Shown here: positions 42,037 to 49,817 of the stretch, piece after piece | Numbering within the stretch: position 1 is the first letter of the stretch | Layout of the letters: every line of letters begins with the position of its first letter | Source: Candidatus Latescibacterota bacterium | GTDB taxonomy: Bacteria > Latescibacterota > UBA2968 > UBA8231 | Length of the DNA: 64,000 bases | Direction of reading: 5' to 3' | Assembly: GCA_022826515.1 (NCBI GenBank) | Contig: JAJDUT010000082.1 | Span: 1 to 64,000, forward strand | The notes under the pieces: model-generated | What the model was told of the DNA's origin: nothing | The model's input: the letters and a program-made list of their open reading frames with translations, nothing else | Databases searched by the model: none | Program-made: the position numbers and the translations under genes

Positions 42037-42828
42037 ATGCGACAATACCTCGACCTAGTAAGCCATTGCCTCGACCACGGTGAGGCCAAAGCCGACCGCA
42101 CGGGCGTCGGCACCCTCGCCATCTTCGGCTACCAGATGCGCTTTGATCTCGCGGACGGGTTCCCCTGCCTGACCACCAAGAAGCTGCATCTGCGCTCCAT
42201 CATCCACGAACTCCTGTGGTTCCTCAAGGGCGACACCAACACGGCCTATTTGCAAAAGGAAAAGGTCAGCATCTGGGACGAATGGGCCGATGAAAATGGC
42301 GATCTCGGCCCGATCTACGGCAAGCAGTGGCGCGAGTGGTCAACTCCAGACGGCCCCATCGACCAAATTCAACGCGCCATTGACCTGATTAAGACCAATC
42401 CCGATTCGCGCCGCATCCTCGTCAGCGCGTGGAACGTCGGCGAGTTGGAGCAAATGGCGCTCATGCCCTGCCACTGCCTGTTCCAGTTTTTTGTCGCGCG
42501 CGGTCGGCTTTCCTGCCAGCTTTATCAACGCTCTTGCGACGTGGGGCTTGGCGTGCCGTTCAACATCGCCAGCTACAGCCTGTTGACCATGATTATGGCC
42601 CAAGTCTGCGGCTTGCAGCCCGGGGAATTCGTCTGGACTGGCGGCGACGTCCACATCTATCAGAACCACGTCGCCGCGCTGCGCCAACAACTCGCCCGCC
42701 CCCCCCGGTCACTGCCGGTGATGACCATTAAAAATCGCGGCCAGTCGATTTCCGACTTCCGCTACGACGACTTCAAACTACTCAACTACGATCCCCATCC
42801 CTCCATCCGCCTGGAAATCGCCGTCTGA
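42037..42828 (+). CDS. thyA: Thymidylate synthase
   Basis: 263 residues, close to the usual 264 of ThyA. Catalytic C145 in [11 protein letters not shown], folate and dUMP motifs [25 protein letters not shown] and [10 protein letters not shown]. It makes dTMP from dUMP with methylene-tetrahydrofolate. It sits beside nrd genes in function, but not in one operon. It reads convergent to the pilin-like gene. Confidence 0.96.
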   Translation: MRQYLDLVSHCLDHGEAKADRTGVGTLAIFGYQMRFDLADGFPCLTTKKLHLRSIIHELLWFLKGDTNTAYLQKEKVSIWDEWADENGDLGPIYGKQWREWSTPDGPIDQIQRAIDLIKTNPDSRRILVSAWNVGELEQMALMPCHCLFQFFVARGRLSCQLYQRSCDVGLGVPFNIASYSLLTMIMAQVCGLQPGEFVWTGGDVHIYQNHVAALRQQLARPPRSLPVMTIKNRGQSISDFRYDDFKLLNYDPHPSIRLEIAV

Positions 42829-42895
42829 CGGGTCTGTTGTACCGACCTTATCCTGCCGGTTGGGCACGGTGTAGCGGTCGCGGATACAACTTTGC

Positions 42896-43252
42896 TCAGT
42901 CTTGATTTAAGATCTTCACCTGCGGATGTGTAGCATCTATGGTCCAAGCCCCAAGCTGACCGTCCCCGTCCAAATCGGCCCGCACCACCAACCAGAATCC
43001 TGTGTTCATAGGCCAGAACTCCCAAGTATAACCCTCTATCTGCCACCAAGCGCGCCGAATTCCCTTGTCATTCGGGTCGAAGTAGCGACCATGTTTGGCA
43101 AAATAGGCTTTTTCTAACAGGTAGAGCTGCTCCAAGCACGCCTCCATTTGGATCAGGGCCCGCTCATGTGGGGTCAAGCGAGAAAAATGCACAACCCCTA
43201 AGCCTATGAGCACCAGCACCAAAAACGTCAACTCGATCACTCTCAGCGGCAT
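42896..43252 (-). CDS. Pilin-like small envelope protein
   Basis: 118 residues. An N-terminal hydrophobic helix (VIELTFLVLVLIGLGVVHF) followed by an amphipathic helix and the motif YLLEKAYFAKHGRYF, as in type IV pilin and pseudopilin families, then a small beta domain. The G/FTLIE prepilin cleavage site is not clear. It overlaps the start region of the lipoprotein gene by 10 bases, leftward. Function may be surface assembly. Confidence 0.66.
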   Translation of the reverse strand: MPLRVIELTFLVLVLIGLGVVHFSRLTPHERALIQMEACLEQLYLLEKAYFAKHGRYFDPNDKGIRRAWWQIEGYTWEFWPMNTGFWLVVRADLDGDGQLGAWTIDATHPQVKILNQD

Positions 43253-44805
43253 GGGATATCTACCTCTTCGACGACTTGGTCCTCATCTAAGTCAATCGGC
43301 TCGCCATAGCGTCCATAAGGCTCGGAATAGCGAAAGGGGCTGAGCAAGCCGCTGCTGTACTCGCCGTCGCCATCGCGATCTACAAACGCCCACAGCAAAT
43401 AGGTCCCGGCCAGCAGACCATTTAGATCAAATCGCCCCGCTTCGTCCGCCCACTCAGCGTACGTCCGCCCGTCCTCGTTGATGGCCGCGATTCGGACGCG
43501 ACCTTCTTCCCCGGCCTGCACCTGCCCCCGAATCGCCGCAGTCTCCGCGCCGACGCTAAAAGAAAGCGTCAGCAGGCTGTCGGCGAGGCTATTGCCGGCC
43601 CGGTCCACGAGCTGGGCAGTCGATCCTGCGAGCCGATACGCACCCGGTGCCAGCGGTTCGGCAGGCGCGAAGCGGGCGCGATTGGGTGCCGGCCACAGCC
43701 AATCCCCCGCTAATGCTTGCGTCGAATCGCTCGCCATCCAAAACCCTGCCAACGCGGCCGGCTGCATGGCTTCGGAAAAAAGTAAGTCCAGCGAGTCGCT
43801 TGGGGCCAGTCGATTCCGCGTCAGTCCGACAAAAGAGGGTGGCTTGCGGTCGGACCGCGCGCTGCTGCGAACAGACGCGTCCCACTGCACGGAAGCACCA
43901 GCGAACGCAAGCTGTATAGTATAGCGCCGGTCTGGCTCTTGCGCTGCCGTCTCGACGTAGATTTTCTCCTCCGCATCTGGGGCCGCATACAGCGACTCCA
44001 CCGCCAACCCGAAGACTTCCAACTCTAAATCCTGTGGCTCCACAGCCTCGGCAAAAAGCAACATCAGCCGCTCGGCGTGTATGGCCTGGACCCGCTTGAG
44101 CACGGGCGCGGGCATCTGCTGGCGCGCGAGCGCTAAATCGCCAGCCAGCACCTCTTCCTCCCCCACTGCCACAGACGCCGACGGCAGGGCCAACCACTCG
44201 TCGGCGTCTGGCAGAGCGTTGCGATTCGCATCCCTAAAGGCCAGCACTCGATAGTGCCCCGGAGCGAGACGGACAAACTCGTAGCTCCCATCGGCCCCAC
44301 TCTGCGTCTGATAGGATGGTTCGTCCGATCCTACCTCCCCGCTAAAGGTTCCCAAATCATAGGCCCAAACATGGGCACCGGCCACGGGTTGATGATCTTG
44401 GTACACCCGGCCCTGTACCAAACCCTGGTCGAGTTGCGAGCCGGTGGCAAAAGCTAAAGTAAAGGATTTTGTCAAGGCATTGCCCCGCAGATCCCGCGCC
44501 CCAGTACCCACTGTCAACACATAAGTTCGCTCTTCGGCCAAGGGCATCGCAATACGCAGTCGTGGACCGTGCCACGACAGTTGCAACGGCCCGACCGGCG
44601 AGGTAAAAAGAGCGGCCTCGGTCTGTTCGCGGTTCATGGGTTCACTGAAGACGATTTCTACTTCGGTGTCCCGCGCCACTTCCAAGGCGTCGCTCTCTGG
44701 GTAGTGAGACAGAATGCGGGGCGGCTCTTTGTCCACCGGCCCTCCGGTGGGCGGCCCGACCTTGGCACAGCCCAACAACAAGGCGACCAAGATGCTAATC
44801 AGCAC
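43243..44805 (-). CDS. Large Ig-like domain lipoprotein
   Basis: 520 residues. Lipobox LLGC, then PTGGPVDKEPPRI, a hallmark of Bacteroidetes/FCB Ig-like lipoproteins. An N-terminal Big_5-type Ig domain (residues 30-125), a carboxypeptidase-regulatory-like fold (VQGRVYQDHQPVAGAHVWAYD near 130-180), a second Ig unit near 320-420 (PPSFVGLTRNRLAPSDSLDLLF), and a last regulatory-like unit. Start GTG 44805 overlaps the xerC stop by 11 bases. Role at the cell surface is unknown. Confidence 0.78.
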   Translation of the reverse strand: MLISILVALLLGCAKVGPPTGGPVDKEPPRILSHYPESDALEVARDTEVEIVFSEPMNREQTEAALFTSPVGPLQLSWHGPRLRIAMPLAEERTYVLTVGTGARDLRGNALTKSFTLAFATGSQLDQGLVQGRVYQDHQPVAGAHVWAYDLGTFSGEVGSDEPSYQTQSGADGSYEFVRLAPGHYRVLAFRDANRNALPDADEWLALPSASVAVGEEEVLAGDLALARQQMPAPVLKRVQAIHAERLMLLFAEAVEPQDLELEVFGLAVESLYAAPDAEEKIYVETAAQEPDRRYTIQLAFAGASVQWDASVRSSARSDRKPPSFVGLTRNRLAPSDSLDLLFSEAMQPAALAGFWMASDSTQALAGDWLWPAPNRARFAPAEPLAPGAYRLAGSTAQLVDRAGNSLADSLLTLSFSVGAETAAIRGQVQAGEEGRVRIAAINEDGRTYAEWADEAGRFDLNGLLAGTYLLWAFVDRDGDGEYSSGLLSPFRYSEPYGRYGEPIDLDEDQVVEEVDIPCR

Positions 44806-45751
44806 CGTGCGGATGAGCCTCGGCGTAGATGGCTTGCAGGTGCTCCAAGCTCACTTCGGTATAACTCTGAGTCGCGGCCAAGGTCGCGTGGCCGAGGAGC
44901 TCTTTGACGGCCACTAGATCGGCACCAGCGTCGAGCAGGTGGGCGGCAAAGGAGTGGCGCAGACGATGCGGGCTGAGCGAATCGTCTTCTGAGACAGCGC
45001 GCAGATGGCGCTCGACGATGCGCTGCACGGTGCGGCGACTCAAGCGCTTGCCGCGCCCGTTGAGGAAGAGGGCACCGGCTTCTACTTGCGACATGTCGCA
45101 TTCGAGCAGGACCTCGGCGCGACGTTGCAAATACGCTTCGAGTGCCTCTTGTGCCTTTGCACCAATGGGGGCGATCCGCTCCTTGCGCCCCTTGCCCATG
45201 ACCTTGATGGTGCCCTCGGCCAGATCCAGCGACGAGAGATTGAGCGCCACCAACTCCCCGAGGCGAATGCCCCCTCCGTAGAACACCTCTAGAATGGCCC
45301 GATCCCGCACGCCGCTAAACCGCTCGGTCACCGGAGCCTCCATGGCCTCGGCGACCTGCTCTACGGGCAGGTGCCGCGGCAATGCGCGTTCGACCAAGGG
45401 CGATGCCACCGCACCAGCCGGGTTGGCGACAATCGCACCCTCGCGACAGAGATAGCGAAAGAGCGAGCGCAGAGCCGCCAATTTGCGGGCAACAGTGCTG
45501 GCCTTAAGGCCTTTTTCCTCTAGGTCGGCGACAAAGGCCTGCACATGCTCGCGCTGCACTACCCGCAACGGTAGTTGCAAATTATCGACTCGCGGGTAGA
45601 GAAAGCGGGCGAATTGCTGCAAGTCACAGCGATATGAACTGAGGGTGTACTCAGCGCAGTTGCGCTCTTTGTCCAAGTATTCCAAGAAGCGGACAATGCC
45701 CTCTTCGAGGCTGGATCCGGCGCGTAGAGCGCTCTGCAGTGCATCGGCCAT
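44795..45751 (-). CDS. Tyrosine recombinase XerC/XerD
   Basis: 318 residues. N-terminal SAM-like binding domain (residues 15-110), then the catalytic domain with RDRAILEVFYGGGIRLGEL (first Arg), HRLRHSFAAHLLDAG (His, Arg), LGHATLAATQSYTEV (His, Tyr). It resolves chromosome dimers at dif sites with its partner. XerC or XerD cannot be told. It is downstream of topA on the same strand with a 31-base gap, the typical topA-xerC pairing. Confidence 0.9.
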   Translation of the reverse strand: MADALQSALRAGSSLEEGIVRFLEYLDKERNCAEYTLSSYRCDLQQFARFLYPRVDNLQLPLRVVQREHVQAFVADLEEKGLKASTVARKLAALRSLFRYLCREGAIVANPAGAVASPLVERALPRHLPVEQVAEAMEAPVTERFSGVRDRAILEVFYGGGIRLGELVALNLSSLDLAEGTIKVMGKGRKERIAPIGAKAQEALEAYLQRRAEVLLECDMSQVEAGALFLNGRGKRLSRRTVQRIVERHLRAVSEDDSLSPHRLRHSFAAHLLDAGADLVAVKELLGHATLAATQSYTEVSLEHLQAIYAEAHPHGAD

Positions 45752-45782
45752 GGCAGTAATGAGCCAAGGAGGAAAGGATTAC

Positions 45783-48068
45783 TCAGGCAGCTTGGGCGCT
45801 TTTGTCTTTTTCGCCCTCTTCGCTTTCGTACTCGGTGCCGCAGACCCGGCAGTACATGGTAGGGGCACCCGAGCGGCGACCCTTTTCGTAAAGCAAGGCG
45901 GCGTCGCAATGGGTACACTTGCGGTCTATGGGGCGGTCCCAGCTAGCGAATTTGCACTGGGGATAGGTACCGCAACCAAAGAAGACCTTGCCCTTGCGCG
46001 ACCGCTTCTCCACAATCTGCCCCTCGCAACCGTCCTCTGGGCATTGAATTCCGAGGACATAGGGCTTGACGTTTTTGCAATCTGGATAGCTACTACAAGC
46101 CAAGAAACGGCCATAGCGACCCATCTTGACAAGCATAGGCGCACTGCATTGATCGCAAGTCTCGTCGGTCTCCTCCTCACTTTGCTCTTCGAGGGGTTTG
46201 GTGTTTTTGCACTTGGGATAACCGGAGCAAGCGAGGAAGCGACCATTGCGACCCCACTTGACGACCATGTCGGCCCCGCATTCCTTGCAGTCTTCGTCCG
46301 ACACTTCTTGCAGCGCGCGCTTTAGCTCTTTGCGGCGGTTGTTGGCCGAGTCTAAGTCGCCCTTCCACGAGTCGTAGAACTGCTGCACGATCTCCACCCA
46401 GTTGGTGCCCCCATCTTCGACCTGATCGAGCTTGTCCTCCATGTTGGCCGTGAAAGCTACGTTGAAGAGGTGCGGAAAGGTATCGACGAGTAGTTTGTTG
46501 ACGGTCTGGCCGCGCTCAGTGGCCACGAAGTAGCGGTTATCGACCTTTTCGACGTACTTGCGATCGAGGATGGTAGTAATGATTTGCGCGTAGGTCGAGG
46601 GACGGCCAATGCCCTCGGATTCCAGTTGCTTGACGAGCGAAGCCTCCGTAAAGCGCGGCGGAGGCTTAGTAAAGTGCTGTTCAGGAGCAATCTGCTCTAA
46701 CTTTAGCATCTCGCCCTCGGCAATGTCAGCGTGCATGGTCCGCGACGCGTCTTCCCCCTCGGCCATGCCATTAGACGCGGCCTCCGACTTATCCTCTTCC
46801 TCCTTGCTCTCGCTGTAGAGCAGAGTAAAGCCCGGAAACTTGACGACGCTCCCCGAAGCGCGAAGCAAGTAGGGCCCCGCCTCGACATTGGCCGTGGTGA
46901 TGTTGAGCACCTGCGGCTTCATCTGCGAGGTCACGAATCGCTTCCATATCAAGGAGTACACCCGCACCTGATCCGGCTTGAGCAAGTGCTTAATCTCGTC
47001 TGGATGCAGGGCTACGGAGGTGGGGCGTATGGCCTCGTGAGCGTCTTGAGCGCTGTTTTTGGTCCGGTAGTGATTGGGCGTCTCGGGCACGTACTCGCGG
47101 CCGTAGAGGGCGTCAATCTGCTCGCGTACTTCGGCGATGGCATTGGCTGCAACGCGCACCGAATCCGTGCGCATATAGGTAATCAAGCCGCGGGTTTCGC
47201 CCTCGACCTCAATGCCTTCGTATAGCTGCTGAGCCACAGCCATGGTGCGCTTGACCGAAAAGCGCATCCGCCGAGCACATTCCTGCTGTAAGGTGCTGGT
47301 CGTGAAAGGCGGTGCCGGGCGGCGCATTTGGTCGCGTTCCTTGACTTCTTTGACCCTTATATCTTGCGCGGCCAACTCGGCGGCGATGCGATTAGCCTCC
47401 TCCTGATTGCCGATATCGAGCTTATCGCCGTCTTTGGCCAACAGGCGCGCCCAGAACGAACCTTGGCTCTCGCGGCCCAAAAGGGCCTCAATCGACCAGT
47501 ACTCTTGAGGTTCAAAGGCCTTGATCTCGCGGTCGCGCTCGCAGATTAACCGTACGGCTACGGACTGCACGCGGCCGGCTGAGAGCCCGGAGTGTATGAC
47601 CTTCCACAACAGCGGACTGATCTCGTAGCCGACTAAGCGGTCGAGTACGCGCCGCGCCTGTTGGGCATCGACCTTGTGGAGATCCAGCACGCCCGAGTGC
47701 TCTAGCGACTCGTGTACCGCTTTGGGCGTAATCTCGTTGAAGAGAATTCGCTTGACGTTGTCGTTCTTGGGAGAGATGGCTTGCGCCACGTGCCAGGCAA
47801 TGGCTTCGCCCTCGCGGTCGGGGTCGGTAGCCAAGTAGGTAGTATCGGCGGCTTGGGCTGCTTTGCGGAGGCCGCTGAGGATCTTGCCCTTGCCGCGAAT
47901 GGTCACGTAGTGCGGCTTGAAGCCGTCTTCAACGTCGATGCCTAGCTCTTTCGGCGGCAGATCTCGCACGTGCCCCATACAGGGTTTGACCACAAAATTT
48001 TTGCCTAAAATTTTGTTGATTGTCTTGGCCTTAGCCGGCGACTCAACAACCACCAATGACTTGCTCAT
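45783..48068 (-). CDS. topA: DNA topoisomerase I
   Basis: 761 residues of type IA topoisomerase. Toprim domain (SPAKAKTI and ATDPDREGEAIAWH), active-site Tyr in GLITYMRTDSV, and four C-terminal zinc-ribbon-like cysteine blocks, three with the canonical tail (residues about 585-725) and a last divergent one. It relaxes negative supercoils. ATG 48068; it is upstream of xerC. Upstream region carries repeated TTACGTAA sites. Confidence 0.95.
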   Translation of the reverse strand: MSKSLVVVESPAKAKTINKILGKNFVVKPCMGHVRDLPPKELGIDVEDGFKPHYVTIRGKGKILSGLRKAAQAADTTYLATDPDREGEAIAWHVAQAISPKNDNVKRILFNEITPKAVHESLEHSGVLDLHKVDAQQARRVLDRLVGYEISPLLWKVIHSGLSAGRVQSVAVRLICERDREIKAFEPQEYWSIEALLGRESQGSFWARLLAKDGDKLDIGNQEEANRIAAELAAQDIRVKEVKERDQMRRPAPPFTTSTLQQECARRMRFSVKRTMAVAQQLYEGIEVEGETRGLITYMRTDSVRVAANAIAEVREQIDALYGREYVPETPNHYRTKNSAQDAHEAIRPTSVALHPDEIKHLLKPDQVRVYSLIWKRFVTSQMKPQVLNITTANVEAGPYLLRASGSVVKFPGFTLLYSESKEEEDKSEAASNGMAEGEDASRTMHADIAEGEMLKLEQIAPEQHFTKPPPRFTEASLVKQLESEGIGRPSTYAQIITTILDRKYVEKVDNRYFVATERGQTVNKLLVDTFPHLFNVAFTANMEDKLDQVEDGGTNWVEIVQQFYDSWKGDLDSANNRRKELKRALQEVSDEDCKECGADMVVKWGRNGRFLACSGYPKCKNTKPLEEQSEEETDETCDQCSAPMLVKMGRYGRFLACSSYPDCKNVKPYVLGIQCPEDGCEGQIVEKRSRKGKVFFGCGTYPQCKFASWDRPIDRKCTHCDAALLYEKGRRSGAPTMYCRVCGTEYESEEGEKDKSAQAA

Positions 48069-48097
48069 CTGCTCCCTCGGTTGATATTACTGAAAGC

Positions 48098-48120
48098 CGT
48101 AAGTTACGTAAGTTACGTAA
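48098..48120. repeat. Repeated TTACGTAA palindrome at the topA promoter
   Basis: CGTAAGTTA appears twice, followed by CGTAATTTT; the palindrome TTACGTAA occurs at 48104-48111 and 48113-48120, spaced nine bases. It lies just after the likely start site of the leftward topA promoter (TTGCGA at 48156-48151, 17 bases, TATATT at 48133-48128). A repressor or activator operator is plausible. Confidence 0.55.
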
Positions 48121-48127
48121 TTTTCTG

Positions 48128-48156
48128 AATATATAGACGCCCTAAGACAATCGCAA
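48128..48156 (-). promoter_or_regulatory. Candidate topA promoter
   Basis: On the minus strand TTGCGA (48156-48151), 17-base spacer, TATATT (48133-48128), giving a start near 48121 and the repeat at +1 to +24. Confidence 0.45.
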
Positions 48157-48237
48157 GACGCCCTCTTGACAAACCGGAGCCCCCGTCTTTTTGTAACGCG
48201 TTTAATATTGTGCGCTACATTCTCCGGGGTTTGCACC

Positions 48238-48993
48238 TTGATTCACCGCAAAAAATCAAGCGAAATAGAGCACATTGCCGCGAGCTGCGAGATCGTCTTC
48301 TCCGTCCAGCAAAAGCTCGAAGCGCTCATCGCGCCTGGCGTCAGCACCCTCGAGCTAGATCAAGTCGCCGAGACCGAAATCCGCGCCTTGGGAGCGGTAC
48401 CCGCCTTTAAGGGATACCACGGCTTCCCCTACTCGATTTGCGCTTCAGTAAACGCTGCAATCGTGCATGGGTTCCCCGACGAAACTCCACTGCAAGAGGG
48501 CGACATCGTCAGCATTGACGTGGGGGCCTGTCTCGACGGCTACTATGGCGACGGGGCCTTTACTGTGGCAGTCGGCGCGATCAGCGCGCAGGCACAGCAT
48601 CTCATCAATGGCACCCTCGACAGCCTCGCACGAGGCATTGCCCAAGCGCGGCCCGGCGGGCGGCTCTCCGATATTTCGCACGCCATCCAGCACCACGCCG
48701 AAAGCCAAGGACTGGCCGTAGTACGCGAGTACGGAGGCCACGGCATTGGCCGCGAGTTGCACGAATCGCCCTACATCGAAAATTATGGCTCCCCCGGCAA
48801 AGGCCCGCTGCTCAAGCCCGGACACGTATTCTGCATCGAGCCTATTCTCTGCCTAGGCAACCCTCAAATCGACCATCTCGACGACTGGACCACCCTCACC
48901 TCCGACCGCTCGCTCGCTGCTCACGCCGAACATACCGTCGCCATTACTAAGGACGGGCCGCGGATTTTGACCCTGTCCGCTGTGCCAGCATGA
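48238..48993 (+). CDS. map: Methionine aminopeptidase, type I
   Basis: 251 residues from TTG 48238. The start gives the family N-terminus MIHRKKSSEIEHI. Metal ligands lie in SIDVGACLDGYYGD, GHGIGRELHESP and CIEPILCLG near the C-terminus. It removes N-terminal Met from new proteins. Upstream in-frame ATG at 48166 would add 24 odd residues and is rejected. It overlaps the next gene by four bases (ATGA at 48990-48993). Confidence 0.93.
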   Translation: MIHRKKSSEIEHIAASCEIVFSVQQKLEALIAPGVSTLELDQVAETEIRALGAVPAFKGYHGFPYSICASVNAAIVHGFPDETPLQEGDIVSIDVGACLDGYYGDGAFTVAVGAISAQAQHLINGTLDSLARGIAQARPGGRLSDISHAIQHHAESQGLAVVREYGGHGIGRELHESPYIENYGSPGKGPLLKPGHVFCIEPILCLGNPQIDHLDDWTTLTSDRSLAAHAEHTVAITKDGPRILTLSAVPA

Positions 48994-49745
48994 AGGTCAC
49001 CTTTCTTGGCACTGGCACCTCTATCGGGGTGCCGCGCATCGGCTGCTATTGCCCGGTGTGCGCCTCGGACGACCCGAAAAACAAGCGCTTGCGCTGTGCC
49101 TTACACTTGGCACATCAAGGTCGGTCAATCCTCGTAGATGCCGGCCCTGATCTCAGAACTCAAGCCCTGCGCTATCGGATCGACCGCGTCGATTGCGTGC
49201 TGTTGACTCACGGCCACGCCGATCACCTGCACGGCCTCGACGATGTGCGCTCTTATTGCTTTGACCGCGATCAGCCGCTGCCCTGCTATGCGGATTCGCA
49301 CACCATTGCACGCATCGAACGAGTCTTCGACTACGCCTTTGACAAAGACGCTCCAAGCGCGACGCCGCAGCTAGCCCTGCGTCCGATTGCCGGACCGTTC
49401 ACAGCTTGTGGACTCGCCATCGAGCCGCTCACCATCTATCACGGCCGCTCCCCGGTCCTAGCCTTCCGCATCGGCAACTTCGCCTACGCCACGGACACCA
49501 ATTACATCCCAGAGGCGGCCATGGCGCGACTGCATGGTCTAGAGGTCTTGGTCCTCGACGCACTGCGCTACAAAGAACATCCCACCCATTTCAACGTCGA
49601 GCAGGCGTTGGCCATTGTCGCCGAACTCCAACCTACTCGCACGTACTTCACGCATATAGCCCACGACCTCGACCACCATCAGACCAATGCCGAACTCCCC
49701 CCAAGCGTGGAACTAGCCTACGACGGGTTGGTGTTGGAGTTGTAA
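48990..49745 (+). CDS. MBL-fold metallohydrolase (PhnP-like)
   Basis: 251 residues of a metallo-beta-lactamase-fold hydrolase. Motifs TGTSIGVPRIGCYCPVC, LTHGHADHLHGLDD (zinc ligands HxHxDH) and a C-terminal FTHIAHDLDHH match the PhnP/RNase Z-related branch that cleaves cyclic phosphodiesters. Co-transcribed with map by overlap. Precise phosphodiester substrate not assignable. Confidence 0.83.
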   Translation: MKVTFLGTGTSIGVPRIGCYCPVCASDDPKNKRLRCALHLAHQGRSILVDAGPDLRTQALRYRIDRVDCVLLTHGHADHLHGLDDVRSYCFDRDQPLPCYADSHTIARIERVFDYAFDKDAPSATPQLALRPIAGPFTACGLAIEPLTIYHGRSPVLAFRIGNFAYATDTNYIPEAAMARLHGLEVLVLDALRYKEHPTHFNVEQALAIVAELQPTRTYFTHIAHDLDHHQTNAELPPSVELAYDGLVLEL

Positions 49746-49784
49746 GAAAAAACAAGGATGCCGCCGGTCTCCCGACGACATCCT
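49746..49784 (-). terminator. Terminator of the nrdJ transcript
   Basis: On the minus strand AGGATGTCGTCGG, loop GAGA, CCGGCGGCATCCT, with G-U pairs in the stem, then TTGTTTTTTC. It sits just after the leftward nrdJ stop. Confidence 0.75.
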
Positions 49785-49817
49785 CGCCTCAAACAAAAAA
49801 CACAGTCCGGCTTTAGT

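Noticed and set aside
44795..45751. Phage integrase
   Set aside because: It lies in a topA-xerC arrangement with housekeeping neighbours and no attachment repeats; XerC/D fits better.
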